Assembly: GCA_958009055.1 (NCBI GenBank)
Contig: OY253655.1
Coordinates: 744,001-808,000 of the forward strand
Direction: 5' to 3'
Origin: Choricystis sp. odSpoLacu1
Lineage: Eukaryota > Chlorophyta > Trebouxiophyceae
DNA: 64,000 nucleotides
Below, in pieces: positions 27,501 through 35,477 of the stretch. Each line of letters opens with the position of its first letter. The first letter of the stretch is position 1. Both the position numbers and the translations under genes were made by a program. Below the pieces are notes generated by a model. It saw only the letters and a program-made list of their open reading frames with translations. It did not search any database and was not told the DNA's origin.

Positions 27501-27671
27501 CAGGGCGCCGCACAGCAGGGCCAGCGTCTTGCCCGACCCGGTGGGCGCCTCCAGCAGGGCGTGCGACCGTGCGTCGAGCGCGGACACGATTTTGCCCATC
27601 AGCACGAGCTGGGTGCCGTAGGCGGGGTGGGGAAAGTCGATGGGGGTACCGCCCACGGTGTATGTGGGCAT
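24501..27671 (-). CDS. BRIP1: FANCJ/BRIP1-type iron-sulfur DNA helicase
   Basis: This superfamily 2 helicase of the XPD/FANCJ group unwinds forked DNA and G-quadruplexes in repair and replication. The ATG at 27671 gives 1,056 residues in one exon. It starts MPTYTVGGTPIDFPHPAYG, like the FANCJ Q-motif. Motif I is APTGSGKTLALLCGALAWQ, and FYASRTHSQLAQVVREL comes next. Four candidate Fe-S cysteines occur in order: HTC, DDAC, GSC and ACPYF. The DEAH box is IIIIDEAHNVED. Motifs V and VI are AVCRGKASEGLDFAD and QAVGRCIRHRGDWGA. These blocks fit FANCJ better than RTEL1 or DDX11. The C-terminal 270 residues are low in complexity and contain SQPTLRSLW (about 25119-25145), which resembles a PCNA-binding box with Leu-Trp in place of the aromatic pair. 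G-quadruplex unwinding would be relevant in such a G-rich genome. Confidence 0.87.
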   Translation of the reverse strand: MPTYTVGGTPIDFPHPAYGTQLVLMGKIVSALDARSHALLEAPTGSGKTLALLCGALAWQGKARAEAEGRVGEAAAATVAPGPRPSETAAPKPGYEAGPLSPGAELAAADALDAAAGGRAALGASTSASGRVPRVFYASRTHSQLAQVVRELKRTSYTPRTAILASREHTCINAKVLAAVAAGTASRDDACDRAVVAGSCAHYKGVHRLLGPTSLLPPVHDVEDLVAAGKRARACPYFATRARAVDADLVLAPYSYLLDPPVRSALDIDTSGAIIIIDEAHNVEDACREAASASVSARALVDVAAALARAAAASDATGAAVYSPLATAVDGVAGWLTATANGGGLAPAGYEAFERAWQGAGATSALSDAGLGPAAVRVVGELLRQARALEDGRKGGGGGGDDATAAPSQTDAAAALKAGGLAWATLSRLLSSLDLMHASAGSVPPCFRLAVRKEVERGGGASDRPGRRRALAGADTGPAWTTLLTITALSPAPAFAAAAGGARSVVLASGTLAPTASFASELATPFPIKLEAPHVVDMAAQVWAGTCAAAPDGTPLTATYRGAAAFAFQDGVASCLASALTVTPGGVLVFFPSYALLDRLVARWRATGAWAGLCAIAPVVAEPRGGDRGAFDTALADYYAAIDGPRGKAMFLAVCRGKASEGLDFADARARCVLVFGIPFPSATDTAVLAKKAYNDARAAAVASGAARGPGVGGADSSAAAAVAAPPLNGDAWYVQAAFRALNQAVGRCIRHRGDWGAIVLVDTRFRDARQTRHLSRWVRGALVGRPDFGAVASDLAAFFGRLTTQPPPSVVAAAAAAAAAPPPRLPPPTTAATGDDDRVTASQPTLRSLWAAPRRRKPEAADSVPVKAAPSPKRAKEEARPPLASVQPPAPPPPTSLAAMAAAVKPAPPPPVRPVDTQTVGRGADTAVGAWKTEKQEAVPPPPPPPPPPPPALLTLSPQCASPPIPSSAPLSAATGCFAGGSAGGGDDWWEDDDGAMAALDAAVLRRTASLATPASGGGGGSAPALRRGAASLTAARAAAGARETPPSGASSGWK

Positions 27672-28004
27672 GGTGGGTTGGTGTGAGTGGCGTGTGGGGG
27701 GGAATGGGGGGGGTGCGCGCACGAAATGCGCGCTGCGCGCGTGAGTGGTGCGCCTGTGTGGCGCTTGGCCCGCCGCGCGTCCCCGTGTTTAGAGGGTTGC
27801 GGGCACAGGGCGAGCACGCCCGCGCGGACGGGGAGAGGCGGCGCGTCCGAGGCGGTGGTTGGACGCCCGCGCCGAGAGCGTTTTTTTCAGAGAGTAAAAG
27901 CGTGGCAAATCGACCTCTTTCAGAGCTCGCCGACGTTTCTCTGTGTGGGCCCCGGGGCGGAGACTGCGCCCTGTTTGCCTTGCCCACACACGCCCCCACA
28001 CCTC
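27672..28004. promoter_or_regulatory. Divergent intergenic region FANCJ / MED7
   Basis: This 333-bp gap separates two divergently transcribed genes, so both promoters must lie here. There are GC-rich CGCGC runs at 27718-27742 but no recognisable TATA box. I see no RNA gene. Confidence 0.5.
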
Positions 28005-28858
28005 ATGGCTGCGCCTACAGGCGACGCCCCTGCCGACGCGCCGGGCGAGGGGGAGCACGTGGAGGTGAGGCGGTTGGTGGAATGGACGGGGATGGGGTGA
28101 CCCCTGCTGCGTCCTGCACGCCTCCCGCGCCACAGCGTACGACTGCCTACGCACAGAGACACAATGAAACTCAACACACAACGCCTCCTCCCACCAGATC
28201 TTCCCCCCGCCCCCGCCCCACTACAAACTCTTTGCGCCCAACGCGCCCGCCCCCCCCCCCCGCCCCCCCCCCCCCCCGTGGCGGGGGAGTACACCGTGTT
28301 TGGCGAGATCTTTACGGTGAGTTGTTTGTGTGTGTGGGGGGTGGGAATAGGAGCGACTGGTCGATGAAATCACAAAAAAACATCTCCCTTCACACACACA
28401 GACCGAGGACGGCGCCCCACCGCTGCAGGGGCGGGCCCTGTTTGAGCCGAGGCCCGACGGGTCACTAGGTGAGTAGTTTGAGAGAGGGGGATGGTTTTGG
28501 AGGCGCAAAATCACTCTCACCTCACCCCCCCCACACACACACTCTCCCAGACTTTCGCGCCACCCTGCTCTCCCTCACTCGCGACCTGCTGCACTCCTAC
28601 ATCGACCTGACGGACGCGATGGCGCGCCGCCCCTCCGCCTATGGGCGCGCTGTGGAGCGTGTCGGCGCGTGTGCCCGCAACTGCGCTTACCTGCTCAACG
28701 CGCTGCGCCCGCGCCAGGCGGCGGCGGGGGTGGGGGCCGCGCTGCAGGATGATGCACGCAGGTGGAATGAGGAGGCAGAGAGGTTGGAGGCGGCGGTGGC
28801 CGCGCACGATGCCGCGGTGGAGGCGGCGGCTGTGGCGGTGGCGGGGGCGGCGCAGTGA
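28005..28858 (+). CDS. MED7: Mediator complex subunit 7 (frame break in a C run)
   Basis: MED7 joins the middle module of Mediator, linking activators to RNA polymerase II. Exons are 28005-28064, 28198-28316, 28402-28468 and 28551-28858. The family start is clear: IFPPPPPHYKLFAPN, then VAGEYTVFGEIFT. The core DFRATLLSLTRDLLHSYIDL is followed by CAYLLNALRPRQAAAG, the MED7 helix with the RPhQA motif. The protein is about 184 residues after correction. The two halves of exon 2 are in different frames. The change lies within poly-C runs at 28250-28277, where one more C would restore the frame. That stretch encodes only proline, so the missing base does not alter the protein otherwise. The second-exon acceptor and fourth-exon acceptor are CT-rich. 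Confidence 0.88.
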
Positions 28859-28966
28859 GTGAGATTGTTTTGAGTTTGAGTTTTTGTTTTTTCCCGTCTG
28901 TGTGATTACAATATGGTGTTTGGCACTGCAACACAAAACACACACACAGCAACCCTCTCTCCATCC

Positions 28967-30110
28967 TCAGTTGGCGCGGGGCACGGTGTAGCCGCTGATC
29001 CACTGCGTCGAATCGTCCACCAGCGGCTGGGGCGCCCCCCCCACCGCTTTGCAGCTGCAGGTGCGGTGGTGGAAGCCACCATTGGGGGCGCACCCCCTGC
29101 CCCAGGGGCCCTCGTAAAGCTCGTCCTTGGAGCCGTCCCTGGGGGCGTTGCCACGGCCATAGTCACGGCAGTTGGCGCCGCACCCGGCCGGGTCGTCGCA
29201 GTACGAAAATGCGTTGGCGGTCACGCCGTTGGCGCCGGCCCGGCCGACGCGGCCGTTGCACTGGAGGGCGCAATCATAGGGAGACTTGACGCCGGGGGAG
29301 CCGTGGTTGCCGCCTGTGGAGGGGAGGGGTGGAGGAAAGGGTGTGGGATGAAAAAGCGAGGCGCAAAACACGGGTTCCTTTCTTCCCACCATCATCCCCG
29401 CCCGCCGTCTTGCCTTCCCCCATCTTCCACGAGTCGACATCCAAAATAACCAGCTCCCCTCCCCAGTTCTGACGCACAGACGTGGGCACGCCGGGGGCCA
29501 CCCCGGACGCGGCCGGAGCCGACGGGTCGGGGCAGGGCGGCGGCGTCGTGTCGTAGCGCAGCGACGGCGACGCCAGGCCGCTGCGCCACGTCTGGAAATC
29601 GCCGCCGCACCCCCACGCGGGCGCGTTGGCGTTGGACCACCTTTTGAAATGGCAGGCACCCCGCTTGTGCCCCCCGTCGCAGGTGTCGGCGGCGCAAAAG
29701 TTCCAGCTGTGGAGTTGGGTGAAGAAGAAGGTCGGCGGAAAGTGGGTCCCAATCACCGTTTCTTTTCGCGCGCGCGTCTGCCCCCGCCCCTCCCTCCCAC
29801 CCCCCCACCTCTCACATCATCAATCCACACTCACCCCATGCACTTGTAGTCCGGCGTCGCCGCGCACTTGGTGCAGCACTCCTTCTCAGACTCGGCGGTC
29901 GTTTCCTCCACGGTGTCGCCGCCCAGGTTGATTTTGCTGAGGGGGGGATCGGGGGCGGCATTCGTCGTGGGTCGGGCGCGTGAACAAAAGGGCGTTCACA
30001 GGCTCCCTCTCCCCACCCCCACTCCCAACTCACGCTGCGGCGTAGTTGCACATGCCGCTGGTCTGAGCGGCCGCGGCGGCCAGGCCGGTGAGGAGGAGGA
30101 GGACGCGCAT
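28967..30110 (-). CDS. Secreted Cys-rich protein with PAN/apple-like domain
   Basis: Exons are 30110-30034, 29936-29835, 29706-29390 and 29313-28967 (phases 2, 2, 1), giving 280 residues. The signal peptide is MRVLLLLTGLAAAAAQTSG. The first Cys-rich module, ETTAESEKECCTKCAA then YKCMGWNFC and ACHFKRW, has the spacing of PAN_4/apple domains, which bind carbohydrate or protein outside the cell. A second module reads SPYDCALQCNGRVG, AFSYCDDPAGCGANC and WGRGCAPNGGFHHRTCSC. No enzyme motif is seen. The third donor is GTGGGA, weaker than its neighbours, so the exon 3 end is the least certain point. It lies in a stretch of secreted or surface genes (29-39.5 kb) and converges on MED7 with 108 bp between stops. 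Confidence 0.7.
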
Positions 30111-30216
30111 GAGTCTGGAGGCTGAAAAGTGGTTGAGCAGTCGTGGGGTGTGTGGGCCGGAGGGCGCCCACTGGCCCTCTTTCGTTTTTTTCGTCACACC
30201 CGCCCCCACACCACAA

Positions 30217-30234
30217 CACACACACACACACACA
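30217..30234. repeat. (CA)9 in the leader of the gene at 30242
   Basis: A perfect CA run ends seven bases before the start codon, matching the placement of the CA run ahead of COG2. Confidence 0.85.
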
Positions 30235-30241
30235 CCACATC

Positions 30242-31207
30242 ATGGCCGACCCACCACCCACCCAGTCCGCCCCCCAACCCCGCCGCCCAAAGCGGCACGG
30301 CCGGCGGGGCGACGCGGCTGCTGCTGCCTCCTCCGCGCCACTGCCGCCGCTGCCGCCACACTCCCTCGCCCCGCTCAACCTGCCCGCCCTGCCGCCAGGC
30401 GCGATGGGGGCAGCCGCGGCGGCCGCCTTTCTGCAGTCACAGCTGCAGCAGGCCGGTGGTGGTGGCGGCGGTGGCGACCGCGGCGGCCGCGACCGCCGCG
30501 GCGCGCCGCACCCCGCCGACCTGCCGCCCCCGCCCCTCCTCTGGGCGGGCACGGGGCACCGCCACGGCGGCGGCCGCCACCCGCCACCGCGCCAGCCACG
30601 CGGTCTCGGCCGCCCCCAGGCCGGCACCCCGTCCCGCGGGGGCGGCGGCCGCGGCGCGTTGCGCTGCAGCCGTCTGCGCTGCCCTTCACCCCCACGTGGA
30701 CGCCCCCCCCCCACCTGTCGGCGGCGGCCGCCGAGGTGGCGGCCGCCCGCCACGCGGCGTCAGCGGTGGCGTCGCCCGCTTCGTCATCGCTGTCGCTTGC
30801 GCCGCTGACGACGGGCGTGGGGCCCCTCCCCCCGGGGGCCGCGTATGGAGGCTCCCCGCCCTCCCCGCCGCCGTTGGTGGGTGGAGGAGGGTTTCAGGCG
30901 CCACCACCGCGCCCGCCCGCCCCCGCGCCGGGCGTCCCGTTCCGCGCGCGCGTCCACCTGCCCCCCCCCGCACACCTGCCCCCCCCCCGTCGTGCGCGAC
31001 TCGGCCCTCCTCCCCCCGCACACTGAGTGGGGGGTCCCCCTGCCCCCCGCCGCTTTTTGGTGTGTGGATGGTGAGGGGGGTGCCTACCTGGCGTTCCCGG
31101 ATGGTGGAGCTCCAGCGCCCGGGTTTTTGCTGGTGCCCGCAGTGGGAGACGGGGAAGGGCGGCTCATTCCGATCGCGCTGCTGCAGCACGGCGCGGAGGC
31201 GATGTGA
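30242..31207 (+). pseudogene. Pro/Ala-rich uncharacterised protein with shifted frames
   Basis: The ATG at 30242 (MADPPPTQSAPQPRRPKRHG) opens a basic and Pro-rich frame with a FLQSQLQQAGGGG segment. That frame stops at 30808. Between about 30700 and 30980 the best protein-like frame is the +1 neighbour (PTWTPPPHLSAAAAEVAAA, SSSLSLAPLTTGVGPLPPG). After 30988 the original frame resumes with WGVPLPPAAFWCVDGEGG and GFLLVPAVGDGEGRLIPIAL, ending at 31207. Both switches lie at C10 runs (30703-30712 and 30979-30988). The gene is thus either broken or, more likely, misread at the C runs. I class it as pseudogene only to mark the broken frame. No family is recognised. Confidence 0.45.
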
Positions 31208-31517
31208 TGGGAGGTTAGGATTTTTGTGTGTGTGTGTGTGTGTGTGTGGCGTGCGTGAACTGTGTGCGCGTGACTGCTTCTTTGTGTGTGTGGCGGGCGG
31301 GGGTGGAGAAAACACGACGCCGAAAAAACGCACTCGACCACGCGCGCGCATGTGTGTAAACAAAACGACCTGCCTTTTCTTGCCTGCCCTGCACCATGAG
31401 TCAAGCACCCTCGCACGTCATGGGGCCTAGGAAGTTTGGATACAGACGCGGAGTGTCGACACATGAAGGAAAACCACCGTTCCCCCAAACCACACCCCCC
31501 ACCACTCTCTCTCTCTC
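31208..31517. other. Convergent intergenic region with (TG)12
   Basis: The gap lies between two genes that point at each other. It contains a (TG)12 run at 31225-31248 and T-rich trailers. I see no gene. Confidence 0.55.
31225..31248. repeat. (TG)12 microsatellite
   Basis: A perfect TG run 17 bp after the stop at 31207. It mirrors the CA/TG run just past the SET-gene stop. Confidence 0.9.
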
Positions 31518-34112
31518 TCAACCCAGCGGCCGCATGGGCGGCGGCGGCCCCGTCGCCCTGGGCGCGGGCGCCCCACTGTCCGGCCGGGCTGCTGCCGCAC
31601 TGGAAGGCGTGCGCCCCACGCCGGGCGAGGCGGCCGCCAACGCGTCCCTGCGGTCGTGCAGCCTGCGCAGCGCCGCCGTCAGGTCAGCCTGCCGCGCTTT
31701 CAGCGCTGTCAACGCTGCCTCAGCGTCGGACGACACCGGGTCGACCGCCGCAAAGGCGCGCGTGGCGGCGGCGGCCGCGGCCGCGGCGGCCGTGACGCGC
31801 GCGCTGCCAGGGCGAGGGCCGGGCGACGTGGTGGAAGGAACGACGCCGTCGGACGCATCAAAGTAGGACATGGCCACAGCCGGGGTGGCGGGGGAGGTGG
31901 CAGTGGGGGGCGGCGAGGGAGCAGGCGGTGATGGAGGCGCGGGGCGCTCTGCTCCCGCGTGAGCGACAGCGCGTCGCGCGTGGGCGGCCGGCCCCTCAAA
32001 GTCGGGCACACCATCAAAGAAGGAGGGGCGGAAAGCATGCCCCGCCCCCCGCTCCACCGCAATGACGGGCGGCGGCGGCGACGCCGTGCGCACGCGCCAC
32101 CCGCCGGCAGACGCTGCCAGGGGCGACCCCCCCCGCCCCCCCACCAGCCCCGGCCCGTCCGCGAACCGTGCTCCGCCACCCCCCACCACCCTTGATTCAG
32201 GAGGCGTGTGCAGGTGGGGTGGGGATGGCGCCTGGAGGGTGGCGCGAGCGTCGCCAGGCGGGTACACGACGCGCCACCCGCGCGGCGGCATGCCGGCGGC
32301 CTCTTCATCGGCAGCCTCAAAGAAGGCTTCGCCCGCGGTGCGGGGGCGGATGGAGCACGGAGTGGAGGGCGTGGGGGAGGGTGGGTCGAAGTCGAAGGCG
32401 GGGTTGTGGTGGTGGTGGTGGTGAGACGTGGGGGGTTGGTGTGCGCGCGCAGCAGCACCTGCCGACCCGCCACGCGCCGCTCCAATGGCGTACTTGAACC
32501 TTAGCGTGCCGGGCTCGCCATCATCCACGCTCAACCTCGCTTTTTTGGGCAGGGGCGGCGCTTCAGCCTCAAGCAGCGGGGGCGGCGTCAGCTTGGTCTC
32601 GACGCGCCACAGCGCGGAGCTCTCCGCCCACGGCAGAGCGAGGGAAGCTTTCATGCCACCGCCATCACGAGCTCGAGGAGGCACGGGAGATCCGCCAGGC
32701 GACAGTAGGGGGGGCGGTGGCCCCAGGGAGGAGGAGGAGGGGAGGAGGGGCGCGCGCTGCGAGCGCTGCCGCCTCGCGGCGCGCACACCCGTCGCCGCCA
32801 GACGGCCGCCGAGCGCCAGCAGGGCGGCTGACGCAATGACGAAGGTGGCGGCAGACGCGGCGGCGGGGCCCGGGTGAGCGTCCGCCCATGCAAACAGGGG
32901 GTGGAGAGGGTGGTGGGCGGGGGGGAGTGCGTGCGGCGGCGCGTGGGCGACACCATCCACCGAGAACGCGGCCACCGGTTTGTCATCCGGGTCATGCAGA
33001 GGTTGTGTAACAACCACTGGCGCCGGCGTGTGAGGTGGAGGGTCGGTGGACAAATCGATCGTCGCCGCGAGAGCGGCGTCAGCTTCAGCGTCGGCCGCGG
33101 CCGCGCGCGCGGCCGCCTCCTGCTCGGCAACCGCCTTCTCCTGAATAGCGGTCTGCATGTTGGACGTGGCATGCTGAGAGGCGGCCGCCGCTGTGGCGGT
33201 CGCTGTTACCGCGTGCGACGCCCGCGTCGCAGCGACCGCCGCAGCCGTCTCGGCATCGCGCGCGCGCGCGCGCCTCCGCCTCGGCCGCCGCCACGGCGGC
33301 GGCTGCTGTCGACTCGGCAGCCGCCCAGGCCACGGCTTGGCGTTCGGCTTCGGCGGTGGCGGCGCGGGCGGCGGCATCACGCGCCGCGTCGACTGCGGCC
33401 GCGCGCGCGCGGCGGCAGCAGCAGCGGCCGCAGCCTTCCTGCCTTGAATGTCATCCACAATGACGCCGGAAGCTTTCGTGCTCTTGGCAATGCAGGTGGC
33501 GAGTGGGCGAGCGCCTCCTGCGGCATCGACCGCGCCGGTAGCTGCAGCGACCGCCAGAGACACACACACCGCGGCGCCCCCGCCGGAGCGAACAGCGGCG
33601 GCCGCGGTGGCGTTTGCCAAAACGCCACACACCGGTACACACTGACCAGCAGTCACAGCCGCGGCCGCGGGGGCGGGCACCGCGCCCGCGCCGCGGCCGC
33701 AGTCGAGCCTGTCGCGCGCGCTGCCGCCGGGGGAGGCGCACGCGCCAGCCGCCACCGCGGCCGCGGCGGCTGGCGACAGTATTGCGCCCGCGCATAAGGC
33801 AAAGGGGGTGTCGGCGTCGTCGGCGCAGGGCGCAAAGGTGCAGGGAGTGGGGGGTGACGCGCGCAGGCCACAGGCCGCGCCGCCCGCGCAGTCCGCCACG
33901 GTGGCGGGGGACGGCAGGCCGCCGTCGGCGGTGGACGATGCGGACGCCACAATGTAGGTCGTCAACGCGTGCTCGAAAGGGGGCGAGGTGAGGCCGTCGG
34001 GCGGGGGGCAAAGAGTCGCCGTCGCATTTGCACCGGCGGCGGTTGTCGCCAGGGCGATGGCGGCGATGGCTGTCCAGCCGAGTGTGAGTCTTGTGGATTG
34101 AGGATGTGGCAT
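31518..34112 (-). CDS. Single-pass membrane protein with Cys-rich ectodomain and disordered tail
   Basis: The 864-codon frame starts with a signal peptide (LGWTAIAAIALATTAAGANA). A Cys-rich outer part of about 200 residues follows (DCAGGAACGLRASPPTPC, FAPCADDADTPFALC, QCVPVCGVL). Then comes a long Ala-rich helical stalk and one membrane helix near residues 414-437 (ATFVIASAALLALGG), with a basic stop-transfer (RAARRQRSQR). The 420-residue cytosolic tail is Pro/Ser-rich and has a His6-8 run near 32415 and a coiled-coil-like end. Within the stalk, codons between 33257 and 33411 read Pro/Arg-rich as written. Shifting frame at the flanking CG runs gives an Ala/Glu helix that matches both sides. 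No family is recognised. A surface receptor or matrix anchor is possible. Confidence 0.65.
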   Translation of the reverse strand: MPHPQSTRLTLGWTAIAAIALATTAAGANATATLCPPPDGLTSPPFEHALTTYIVASASSTADGGLPSPATVADCAGGAACGLRASPPTPCTFAPCADDADTPFALCAGAILSPAAAAAVAAGACASPGGSARDRLDCGRGAGAVPAPAAAAVTAGQCVPVCGVLANATAAAAVRSGGGAAVCVSLAVAAATGAVDAAGGARPLATCIAKSTKASGVIVDDIQGRKAAAAAAAAARARPQSTRRVMPPPAPPPPKPNAKPWPGRLPSRQQPPPWRRPRRRRARARDAETAAAVAATRASHAVTATATAAAASQHATSNMQTAIQEKAVAEQEAAARAAAADAEADAALAATIDLSTDPPPHTPAPVVVTQPLHDPDDKPVAAFSVDGVAHAPPHALPPAHHPLHPLFAWADAHPGPAAASAATFVIASAALLALGGRLAATGVRAARRQRSQRAPLLPSSSSLGPPPPLLSPGGSPVPPRARDGGGMKASLALPWAESSALWRVETKLTPPPLLEAEAPPLPKKARLSVDDGEPGTLRFKYAIGAARGGSAGAAARAHQPPTSHHHHHHNPAFDFDPPSPTPSTPCSIRPRTAGEAFFEAADEEAAGMPPRGWRVVYPPGDARATLQAPSPPHLHTPPESRVVGGGGARFADGPGLVGGRGGSPLAASAGGWRVRTASPPPPVIAVERGAGHAFRPSFFDGVPDFEGPAAHARRAVAHAGAERPAPPSPPAPSPPPTATSPATPAVAMSYFDASDGVVPSTTSPGPRPGSARVTAAAAAAAAATRAFAAVDPVSSDAEAALTALKARQADLTAALRRLHDRRDALAAASPGVGRTPSSAAAARPDSGAPAPRATGPPPPMRPLG

Positions 34113-34286
34113 CGCGAGGTGTGGGGCGGTGAGAGGGACAAAGGTTGCGGGGTACGATGGCAGCGAAATGTCGGCGCGCGCGCGACCGTTACGCCGAGCG
34201 TTTTTTTTTTTGTGGGAAAGCCAAAACGGCGAACGCGCTTTTCAAACTCAATCGACCCTTTCGCCCCCGCGCGCCCCGCGTTTTCG

Positions 34287-34934
34287 ATGGACGAAAACGT
34301 GCAGGTGCCGCTCACACGGGTGGGCTGCACAACAACCAAGCGCGTGCCACAGGCAGCGCCGGCTGCGCTGCCACCCGCGCCGCCCCCGCCATCACGCCTG
34401 CTCTCCCTGCTCTGTCAGCCCAACCCACCGCCCGCGTCGCGCAAGCGGGCCGCCGCCGCCCCGCCCCAGCGCGAAACAGGCGATGCAATCACATCATCCT
34501 CGTTACGAGGAGCGCCGACTTCCGCCCCAACTGATTGGCTGCCGTGCCCTGTGTGCGGCCTGCGCCTGCCGCGCGGCCCGGCGTTTGACAAGCACGCGGC
34601 TGCAGAGGCCGCCACCGCGGCGGCGGGGGCACGCACGGCTCGCCGCGTCACGGACGTGCTGCCTGGGCGGGGGCTGACGGCGCCCCGGCCTCGGGTCGTG
34701 GACTTGAGTGGGGCGAGCGCGTCGCCGCGGCGCGGGCTGGCGCGCGCGCGGCCGCGTCAACCGCGCACGCTGACGCTGCCAGCCCTGCCCCCCCGCTTCA
34801 ACCACTACGGCGAGCTGAAGGCGGGGGGTGCATTGTGCGACCAGAGCCTGGGTATTGATGGGGCAAGTGACGCGACCGGGTGGAAGGTGGGAGGGGTTGC
34901 GAAGCTGGGCAACCCGTTTCAGGAGAATGAATGA
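34287..34934 (+). CDS. Small basic protein with a CxxC zinc-finger-like motif
   Basis: The ATG at 34287 (tcgATGg context) opens a 215-residue frame, MDENVQVPLTRVGC onwards. The first 90 residues are Pro- and Arg-rich, with a short helix SRLLSLLCQP. A motif WLPCPVCGLRLPRGPAFDKH resembles the start of a UBZ or C2HC zinc finger, but the fourth ligand is missing (Ala/Glu follow). The end is more globular: PPRFNHYGELKAGGALCD and GWKVGGVAKLGNPF. It is divergent from the membrane-protein gene across 174 bp. I do not recognise a family. Nuclear location would fit the basic composition but is inference. Confidence 0.55.
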   Translation: MDENVQVPLTRVGCTTTKRVPQAAPAALPPAPPPPSRLLSLLCQPNPPPASRKRAAAAPPQRETGDAITSSSLRGAPTSAPTDWLPCPVCGLRLPRGPAFDKHAAAEAATAAAGARTARRVTDVLPGRGLTAPRPRVVDLSGASASPRRGLARARPRQPRTLTLPALPPRFNHYGELKAGGALCDQSLGIDGASDATGWKVGGVAKLGNPFQENE

Positions 34935-35477
34935 AAAAAGACAGAGAGTTTTTCGTTTTTTGGTTTGCTGTTTGATTTTTGTCTGTGTCCCCCCAAAAAA
35001 AGAAGTCCGCGCAGGGAGGGGAGAAAGCCTTTTTTTACAGAGGATGGAAAGGGAGGGGGGAAGGAAACGGCTCGCGGTCCCACCCACGGAGGGCGGAGGG
35101 AGACACAGCCAGCGTTTCCAAAATTGTGGTTCTTGTCCCCCAGTGTTCCGCTCCGCAGGGGCCCGCACACACGCAAGTGGGGTTTATTGGAGGTTGTTTT
35201 TATTTTGCGTAAACCCGCCCCGAGGTGTGTGTTTTTGCGTGTGTGCGTCCCGCGTTAAAAAAAGGGGGGGGGGAGTCAAATCGATGCATGAGAAAAAAGT
35301 GTGTGGTGTGGTCTCCTCGCCCTAGTGGTGAAAAATAACAACATCCCAGGATCAGAAGCAGCAAAGGAGGAAAGGGGGGGAAGCATCGCAGAAAAAAGAA
35401 AATCGGTCAAAAGAGTTTGGCAGGAGCGCCGCGAAAAAAAGACAACGGAAAAACGATCAGAATCTCTCTCTCTCTCA
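34935..35477. other. Convergent intergenic region, no gene seen
   Basis: This gap lies between the stop at 34934 and the expansin stop at 35478. It is rich in A, T and G homopolymers and has lower GC than the genes. It should hold two 3' trailers. I see no tRNA, repeat family or coding frame. Confidence 0.55.
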
